Assembly (NCBI GenBank): GCA_030066245.1
Contig: JASJBY010000272.1
Location: 1 to 7,907 of the forward strand
From: Gammaproteobacteria bacterium
Lineage (GTDB): Bacteria > Pseudomonadota > Gammaproteobacteria > JAABTG01
DNA: 7,907 bases
Direction of reading: 5' to 3'
Shown here piece by piece: positions 1 through 5,100 of this stretch. Under the pieces are notes generated by a model, which was not told the origin of the DNA, did not search any database, and saw only the letters and a list, made by a program, of their open reading frames with translations. Position 1 is the first letter of the stretch. Each line of letters starts with the position of its first letter. The position numbers and the translations under genes are program-made.

Positions 1-625
1 GGAGGCTTTCAGGCTGCTCAAGGAAATTGCGTTTGCGAAGTTCGATGAGACCGTGGAGGTGTCCGTTAATCTGGGGGTGGACCCCCGGAAATCCGACCAG
101 GTGGTGCGTGGCGCGACCGTTCTGCCGCGGGGCACCGGTAAGGACGTGCGTGTGGCAGTGTTCGCCCAGGGCGAGAAAGCCGACGCGGCCACCCAGGCGG
201 GCGCCGATGTTGTCGGTTTCGAGGAATTGGCGGATGAAGTGAAAAAGGGGCGCATGGATTTCGATGTGGTGATTGCAAGCCCCGATGCCATGCGTGTCGT
301 CGGTAAACTCGGGCCTATCCTCGGCCCGCGGGGCCTGATGCCCAACCCGAAGACCGGCACCGTCACTCCGGACGTGGTGACGGCGGTGAATAACGCGAAG
401 GCGGGCCAGGTCCGCTACCGAACGGACCGGGCCGGGATAATTCACGCGCCGATCGGCAAAGTTTCCTTCGAAGTGGATGCCCTGCAGGAGAATCTGAACG
501 CACTGCTGGCGGCACTCGCGAAAGCCAAACCGTCGGCTGCCAAGGGCGTTTACATCGAAAAGGTGTCGATCGCCAGCACCATGGGGCCGGGCGTGGCTGT
601 GGACAAGGCCAGCCTGCCCATCTGA
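1..625 (+). CDS. rplA: 50S ribosomal protein L1, 3' part (5' end outside window)
   Basis: L1 binds 23S rRNA, forms the mobile L1 stalk that helps release deacylated tRNA from the E site, and in E. coli represses the rplKA mRNA. The frame is open from base 2; 207 residues are visible, ending at TGA 623-625. The visible protein starts with EAFRLLKEIAFAKF, which lines up with about residue 25 of E. coli L1 (234 aa), so roughly 24 N-terminal residues are missing. A GTG at 53 is internal, not a start, because L1 homology continues upstream of it. Hallmarks are RKSDQVVRGATVLPRGTG near the start, FDVVIASPDAMRVVGKLG, the highly conserved LGPRGLMPNPKTGTVTP segment, NAKAGQVRYR, and KGVYIEKVSIASTMGPGVAV near the end. 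The C-terminus (DKASLPI) is slightly shorter than in E. coli. It is presumably co-transcribed with rplK upstream, which is not in the window. Identification is secure. Confidence 0.98.
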   Translation, partial: EAFRLLKEIAFAKFDETVEVSVNLGVDPRKSDQVVRGATVLPRGTGKDVRVAVFAQGEKADAATQAGADVVGFEELADEVKKGRMDFDVVIASPDAMRVVGKLGPILGPRGLMPNPKTGTVTPDVVTAVNNAKAGQVRYRTDRAGIIHAPIGKVSFEVDALQENLNALLAALAKAKPSAAKGVYIEKVSIASTMGPGVAVDKASLPI

Positions 626-771
626 ACGGCGGATGGCAGACGGTTAGGCAGCAGATTGGGGACGGCAGTCAGTGACTGGCGGTGGAGGTCGGGCCGATAG
701 GCAACGCCGACTACTGGAAACCGTCGACCTGAGAACAGACTTTGGGCCAGCAGCGGGTGTGGCAATTTGCA
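626..771 (+). other. Intergenic region downstream of rplA, no clear signal
   Basis: This is the first part of the 361-base rplA-rplJ gap. I see no T-run terminator after rplA and no convincing -35/-10 promoter pair, although E. coli has a promoter (PL10) in the equivalent gap. A 13-base perfect dyad lies at 666-678 (CAGTCA-G-TGACTG), and a weak 5-bp stem can form between 688-692 and 707-711. A short open frame crossing this region (672-896) has no protein-like features and runs through the leader RNA, so I do not call it a gene. Read-through from rplA into rplJ is plausible. Confidence 0.5.
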
Positions 772-870
772 GCCCCTGGTGGTCGTCAAGGACCGCAGGC
801 GCGCCGCTACTGGCGCTCAAAACGGACCGGAAAAGCTCCGAGCCTGCGCAGACGGCGTTGCCCGAAACAG
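772..870 (+). promoter_or_regulatory. L10 leader: autoregulatory mRNA site for the L10-L12 complex
   Basis: In E. coli the L10-(L12) complex binds the rplJ leader and represses translation of rplJL; the family is known as the ribosomal protein L10 leader. Here the core GACCGCAGGCG (791-801) and CCTGCGCAGACGGCG (843-857) closely resemble the E. coli pair around AGACCGCAGGTG and CCTGCGTAGACGGTG as I remember it. Visible pairing: outer stem CGTC 784-787 with GACG 851-854, an asymmetric internal loop (788-793 against 849-850) of kink-turn type, a 7-bp stem CGCAGGC 794-800 with GCCTGCG 842-848, and two apical hairpins (801-805 with 812-816, and 823-826 with 837-840). It lies about 130 bases before the rplJ start, as expected. 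The exact outer limits are not certain. Confidence 0.88.
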
Positions 871-901
871 GATTGCTCCTGAATGATGCGCCGTGAAGGG
901 T

Positions 902-928
902 GGGGCCTTGGCTTACAACCGCGGCCCC
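902..928 (+). other. GC-rich stem-loop in rplJ 5' leader
   Basis: GGGGCC at 902-907 pairs perfectly with GGCCCC at 923-928, with a 15-base loop. No T-run follows, so it is not an intrinsic terminator. It sits between the L10-binding core and the rplJ Shine-Dalgarno and may belong to the long-range folding that links L10 binding to rplJ translation. That role is inferred. Confidence 0.45.
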
Positions 929-944
929 TGGTGTTGAAGTCTAA

Positions 945-970
945 GGCGGGTCCGAGACGAATTGCCCGCT
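945..970 (+). other. Short stem-loop just upstream of the rplJ ribosome binding site
   Basis: GGCGGG at 945-950 can pair with CCCGCT at 965-970 (five Watson-Crick pairs plus one G-T), with a 14-base loop. It ends four bases before the Shine-Dalgarno at 975-980. The stem is weak and could form by chance in GC-rich DNA. If real, it would influence access to the rplJ start. Confidence 0.3.
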
Positions 971-974
971 GTCC

Positions 975-980
975 AGGAGG
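975..980 (+). promoter_or_regulatory. Strong Shine-Dalgarno fixing the GTG start of rplJ
   Basis: AGGAGG stands six bases before GTG 987-989. This near-perfect site, together with the conserved N-terminus MALNLEQKKAVVAEV, fixes the GTG as the rplJ start. The partial complement CCTGG at 927-931 could cover CCAGG 973-977 and so mask part of it. Confidence 0.9.
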
Positions 981-986
981 TACAGA

Positions 987-1514
987 GTGGCCCTCAACCT
1001 GGAACAGAAAAAGGCCGTGGTGGCCGAGGTCAATCACGCGGCCAGCGGCGCTCTCTCGGCCATTGCGGCCGAGTACCGGGGCTTGTCGGTCAGCGACATG
1101 ACCCAGTTGCGTGCGGAGGCGCGGGACAAGGGTGTCTACCTGCGTGTCGTGAAGAACACGCTGGCGCGTCGCGCCCTGGAAGGCACCGAGTTCGAATGCA
1201 TGCGCGACGGCCTTGTCGGGCCGCTCATGCTGGCCTTCTCCCAGGAAGACCCCGGCGCGGCAGCCAGACTGCTGGGCGATTTCTCGAAAGAGAAGGATCA
1301 GCTGGTGGTCACAATGGTCTCCGTAGGCGGGCGGCTCTACGAACCGAGCGAGCTTAAACGCCTGGCAAGCCTGCCCACCAAAGACCAGGCCATCGGCATG
1401 CTGATGGGCGTCATGAAGGCGCCGATTGAGAAGTTCGTGCGGACTCTTGCGGAACCTCACGGCAAGCTCGTTCGAACCATTGCCGCGATTCGCGACCAGA
1501 AGCAGGCTGCCTAG
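987..1514 (+). CDS. rplJ: 50S ribosomal protein L10 (stalk base, L12 anchor)
   Basis: L10 binds 23S rRNA at the base of the stalk and carries the L7/L12 dimers on its C-terminal helix; with L12 it also represses its own mRNA. The protein has 175 residues against 165 in E. coli. The N-terminal domain shows MALNLEQKKAVVAEV, GALSAIAAEYRGLSV, VYLRVVKNTLARRALEGTEFE and the DPGAAARLL segment. After RLASLPT at about 125-131 comes the C-terminal helix, ten residues longer than in E. coli and containing a near-duplicate, KFVRTLA (149-155) and KLVRTIA (160-166). The whole length difference from E. coli lies there, which suggests room for one more L12 dimer. Start is GTG with AGGAGG six bases upstream; stop is TAG 1512-1514. 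It is followed after 42 bases by rplL, its partner and co-transcribed neighbour. Regulation is expected through the L10 leader upstream. Confidence 0.98.
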   Translation: MALNLEQKKAVVAEVNHAASGALSAIAAEYRGLSVSDMTQLRAEARDKGVYLRVVKNTLARRALEGTEFECMRDGLVGPLMLAFSQEDPGAAARLLGDFSKEKDQLVVTMVSVGGRLYEPSELKRLASLPTKDQAIGMLMGVMKAPIEKFVRTLAEPHGKLVRTIAAIRDQKQAA

Positions 1515-1545
1515 TCCGGACCAGTTTCTCACAAGTTTTAAGTTC

Positions 1546-1550
1546 AGGAG
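1546..1550 (+). promoter_or_regulatory. Shine-Dalgarno of rplL
   Basis: AGGAG stands six bases before ATG 1557-1559, a strong site consistent with the high translation that multicopy L12 needs. It lies in the 42-base rplJ-rplL gap, which is locally AT-rich (TTTCTCACAAGTTTTAAG) and therefore probably little structured. Confidence 0.85.
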
Positions 1551-1556
1551 TCAAAC

Positions 1557-1940
1557 ATGGCTGTCAGTAAAGAAGATATACTCGAAACCATCGCCAACAT
1601 GAGCGTCATGGACGTGGTGGATCTGATCCAGGCGATGGAGGATAAGTTCGGAGTATCCGCAGCGGCGCCGGTCGCTGTTGCGGCGGCACCGGCTGCGGGC
1701 GGCGCCGATGCCGCGGCTGCCGAGGAGCAGACGGAGTTCGACGTGGTCCTCGCCAGCTTCGGCTCCAACAAAGTGTCTGTCATCAAGGCTGTTCGCGCCA
1801 TGACCGGGCTCGGCCTGAAGGAAGCCAAGGAGGCTGTGGAAGGTGCGCCCACGACCGTCAAGGAAGGCGTTCCCAAGGAGGAGGCCGAGGAGGCGAAGAA
1901 ACAGCTCGAGGAGGCCGGCGCAACGGTCGAGGTCAAGTAA
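1557..1940 (+). CDS. rplL: 50S ribosomal protein L7/L12 (stalk protein)
   Basis: L7/L12 is the only multicopy ribosomal protein. Dimers bind the L10 helix and recruit the translational GTPases (EF-Tu, EF-G, IF2, RF3). The protein has 127 residues (E. coli 121). The N-terminal dimerisation domain covers about 1-33 (MAVSKEDILETIANMSVMDVVDLIQAMEDKFGV in pattern). It is followed by a flexible hinge rich in Ala, Pro and Gly at about 34-57, slightly longer than in E. coli. The C-terminal factor-binding domain (about 58-127) contains TEFDVVLASFGSNKVSVIK, the AVRAMTGLGLKEAKEAVEG helix region that contacts the GTPases, and the ending EEAGATVEVK. Stop is TAA 1938-1940. rplJ lies 42 bases upstream; a hairpin cluster with a terminator-like element separates it from rpoB. 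Identification is secure. Confidence 0.98.
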   Translation: MAVSKEDILETIANMSVMDVVDLIQAMEDKFGVSAAAPVAVAAAPAAGGADAAAAEEQTEFDVVLASFGSNKVSVIKAVRAMTGLGLKEAKEAVEGAPTTVKEGVPKEEAEEAKKQLEEAGATVEVK

Positions 1941-1975
1941 GCGGTTTTGCGGCTTCGGCTTCCTCTTAATCAAAC

Positions 1976-2006
1976 ACAGGCTGGTGGCGTTGAGTCACCC
2001 GCCTGT
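1976..2006 (+). other. Long stem-loop in the rplL-rpoB gap
   Basis: ACAGGC 1976-1981 pairs with GCCTGT 2001-2006. After one T-C mismatch the stem continues as GGTGGC 1983-1988 with GTCACC 1994-1999 (one G-T pair), closed by the 5-base loop GTTGA. No T-run follows, so it is not itself a terminator. E. coli has an RNase III processing site in the rplL-rpoB gap; this nearly 13-bp duplex could be a counterpart, but it is shorter than a typical RNase III site and the role is inferred. Confidence 0.6.
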
Positions 2007-2016
2007 CCCTGCTCGT

Positions 2017-2048
2017 ATGGCTGCCCGCATCGGGCTGCCATGTTTTTT
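2017..2048 (+). terminator. Intrinsic terminator-like attenuator between rplL and rpoB
   Basis: ATGGC 2017-2021 pairs with GCCAT 2037-2041, then a T-T mismatch (2022/2036), then GCCCG 2023-2027 with CGGGC 2031-2035, closed by the triloop CAT. Directly after it comes G and six Ts (2043-2048). This is the stem-plus-U-tract form of a Rho-independent terminator. It sits inside the operon 67 bases before the rpoB ATG. In E. coli a partial terminator at this place lets only a fraction of transcripts go on into rpoBC, so the same role is likely here. The T-T mismatch and triloop may make it leaky. Confidence 0.82.
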
Positions 2049-2049
2049 G

Positions 2050-2095
2050 GCGCCCGGAGGCCGGTCCGTATCGGCACGGGCGCGGTCCACCGGCC
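2050..2095 (+). other. Competing stem-loops just upstream of the rpoB start
   Basis: Two mutually exclusive folds are visible. Fold A pairs GCGCCCG 2050-2056 with CGGGCGC 2077-2083 and encloses GCCG 2060-2063 with CGGC 2072-2075. Fold B pairs GGCCGGT 2059-2065 with ACCGGCC 2089-2095. Fold B ends nine bases before the weak rpoB ribosome-binding region. Fold A follows the T-tract of the attenuator directly. Candidate roles are RNA processing, stabilising the read-through transcript, or tuning rpoB translation; none is shown by the sequence alone. Confidence 0.5.
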
Positions 2096-2103
2096 ATTCA
2101 TGT

Positions 2104-2110
2104 GAGAGAG
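2104..2110 (+). promoter_or_regulatory. Weak Shine-Dalgarno of rpoB
   Basis: GAGAGAG lies four bases before ATG 2115-2117. It is only a partial match to AGGAGG, much weaker than the sites of rplJ and rplL. The ATG is chosen because the protein then aligns from its first residue with E. coli beta (MGYTFTEKKRIRKDFGKRP), and because the only nearby in-frame upstream ATG (2100) is followed at once by TGA. Confidence 0.6.
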
Positions 2111-2114
2111 ACCC

Positions 2115-5100
2115 ATGGGCTATACCTTCACCGAGAAGAAGCGTATCCGCAAGGATTTTGGTAAGCGGCCCAGTATTCTGGACGTACCCTATCTGCTGGC
2201 CATCCAGATCGACTCCTACGAGCGCTTTCTGGAACCGGAAGACCTGGAGAACCCGCGGGACTACGGTCTCGGAGCTGCCTTCCGGTCCGTGTTTCCAATC
2301 GAGAGCTACTCGGGGAACGCGGCACTCGAGTACGTGAAATACCGTCTTGCGGATCCGGTCTTCGACGTAAAGGAGTGCCAGCTGCGAGGCCAGACCTATG
2401 CTGCATCGCTTCGGGTGACCTTGCGCCTCGTCATCTACGACAAGGAGTCGAAGGGTAGCGAGAAAGTGGTGAAAGACATCAAGGAGCAGGAAGTCTACAT
2501 GGGGGAAATCCCCCTGATGACGCCTAACGGGACCTTCATCATCAACGGTACCGAACGGGTCATCGTATCCCAGCTTCACCGCTCTCCGGGCGTGTTCTTC
2601 GAGCACGACAAGGGCAAGACGCACTCTTCGGGCAAGCTGCTGTTCTCGGCGCGCGTCATTCCGTACCGCGGGTCCTGGCTGGATTTCGAGTTCGATCCCA
2701 AGGATTGTGTGTTCGTGCGTATCGACCGTCGCCGCAAGCTGCCGGCGACGATACTGCTACGCGCCCTCGGCTATCAGCCAGAAGACATCCTGGCCATATT
2801 CTTCGATACCAATGCCTTCGATCTGGGCAAGAAGTTCATACGACTGCATCTGATTCCGGAGCGCATGCGCGGCGACACGCTGAATTTCGACGTCAAGGAC
2901 AAGGGCGGCAAAGTAATCGCCGAGGCTGGACGGCGCATCACCGCGCGCCATGTGCGACAAATACAGGAGCTCGGGCTCGAGAAGCTGGATGTGCCCGAGG
3001 AATACCTTATCGGCAAGATTCTCGCCCGGGACGTCATCGACAAGGGGACCGGCGAGGTGGCCGTTGCCGCTAACGACGAGATCACGCCCGAAGTTCTCGA
3101 GAAGCTGCGCGAGCTAGGCATCAAGAGCATTGAGACACTTTATATTAACGATTACGACCGCGGCCCCTACATCTCCGACACGCTGCGTATCGACCCGAGC
3201 CAGAGCGAGCTGGAGGCGCAGGTTGAAATATACCGCATGATGCGGCCCGGCGAGCCGCCGACAAAGGAAGCGGCGCAGACCTTGTTCAATAACCTTTTCT
3301 TCAGCTCGGATCGTTACGACCTGTCGCCGGTCGGGCGAATGAAATTCAACCGTCGCGTGGGCGGCGAGCGCGCCGTCGGCCCAGGTGTTCTCATCGATAA
3401 CGAGTACTACATACGCAGCTACCTGGACGAGAAGGACGACAAGGCGTTTTCAGCGGTGGAACAAGCCAGGCACCCGGGGATCAAGCAGCTGCTCGACATC
3501 TACGCGGGCGAAGGCCGAAAACCGGTGACGACGTATGGTCAGGCCAAGGAGGTGCTACGCGACTGGGGCTCCGACATCATCGATGTCCTGAAGGTGCTCA
3601 TCGACATCAAGAACGGCAAGGGCACCGTGGACGACATCGACCACCTGGGTAACCGCCGCATCCGCAGCGTGGGCGAAATGGCCGAGAACCAGTTCCGGGT
3701 TGGACTGGTACGCGTGGAGCGGGCCGTGAAGGAGCGCCTGAGTCTCGCCGAAGCCGAGGACCTCATGCCCCAGGAGCTGATCAACGCCAAGCCGGTATCG
3801 GCCGTGATCAAGGAGTTCTTCGGTTCCAGTCAGCTCTCACAGTTCATGGACCAGAACAATCCGCTCTCGGAGGTGACCCACAAGCGGCGGGTATCGGCTC
3901 TGGGGCCAGGGGGCCTGACCCGCGAACGGGCGGGTTTCGAGGTTCGTGACGTGCACCCCACCCACTACGGCCGCGTATGCCCCATCGAGACTCCGGAGGG
4001 GCCGAACATCGGCCTCATCAACTCGCTGGCGGCCTACGCTCGCACCAACGAATACGGTTTCCTCGAGACGCCGTACCGTAAGGTACAGGAGGGCGTTGTC
4101 ACCGACGAGGTGTATTACCTGTCGGCAATCGAGGAAGGGCGATACGTCATTGCCCAAGCCAATGCGGCTCTCGATGAGAAAGGAAAGCTGACGGATGATC
4201 TCGTGTCCTGTCGGCACGAGAACGAGTTCGGCCTGTTTGCGCCGGAACGGGTGGAGTACATGGATGTGTCGCCGAAGCAAATCGTGTCGGTGGCCGCGGC
4301 GCTCATCCCCTTCCTGGAGCACGACGACGCCAACCGAGCCTTGATGGGTTCGAACATGCAGCGCCAGGCTGTGCCGACTCTGGTGACGGAAAAACCGCTG
4401 ATCGGCACCGGCATCGAACACACGGTGGCCATCGACTCGGGTGTCACCGTCGTCGCGAAGCGCGGGGGAGCCGTCGACTCTGTGGACGCAGGGCGCATCG
4501 TGGTGCGCGTCAACGACGAGGAGACCGAGCCGGGCGAGCCGGGTGTGGACATCTTCAACCTGACCAAGTACACCCGCTCCAACCAGAACACCTGCATCAA
4601 CCAGAAACCACTGGTCAAGCCGGGTGACAGAATCGCTCGCGGCGACGTGCTCGCGGACGGCCCTTCAACAGACATGGGCGAGCTCGCCCTCGGCCAGAAT
4701 CTGCTGGTCGCCTTCATGCCCTGGAACGGCTACAACTTCGAGGATTCGATTCTCATCTCCGAGCGCGTTGTCCAGGAGGACCGCTACACGACTATCCATA
4801 TCGAGGAGCTGGTGTGTGTGTCCCGGGACACCAAGCTGGGGCCGGAGGAGATCACGGCGGATATCCCAAACGTAAGCGAGTCGGCCTTGGCCAAGCTGGA
4901 CGAATCCGGAATCGTGTTCGTCGGCGCAGAGGTCAACCCGGGTGACATACTGGTGGGCAAAGTGACACCCAAGGGTGAAACGCAGCTCACCCCTGAAGAG
5001 AAGCTCCTCCGTGCCATCTTCGGCGAGAAGGCTTCCGATGTGAAAGACACATCGCTGCGGGTCCCGTCGGGTATGAACGGTACCGTGATCGACGTGCAGG

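Noticed and set aside
626..780. A promoter for rplJ equivalent to the E. coli one
   Set aside because: I looked for -35/-10 pairs with proper spacing and found none good enough to report; transcription-start mapping would decide.
672..896. Plus-strand frame of 74 codons in the rplA-rplJ gap
   Set aside because: It runs through the L10 leader structure, has no convincing ribosome site and no protein-like pattern.
902..935. Terminator upstream of rplJ
   Set aside because: The GGGGCC/GGCCCC stem is not followed by a T-run, so it is listed only as a stem-loop.
807..1532. Open frame of 241 codons on the minus strand across rplJ and its leader
   Set aside because: It is the antisense shadow of a GC-rich coding gene, shows no recognisable domain, and the plus strand is clearly L10.
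1843..2337. Plus-strand frame of 164 codons bridging rplL and rpoB
   Set aside because: It is an out-of-frame reading of rplL and rpoB, with an Arg/Ser/Pro-rich translation typical of shifted GC-rich coding DNA.
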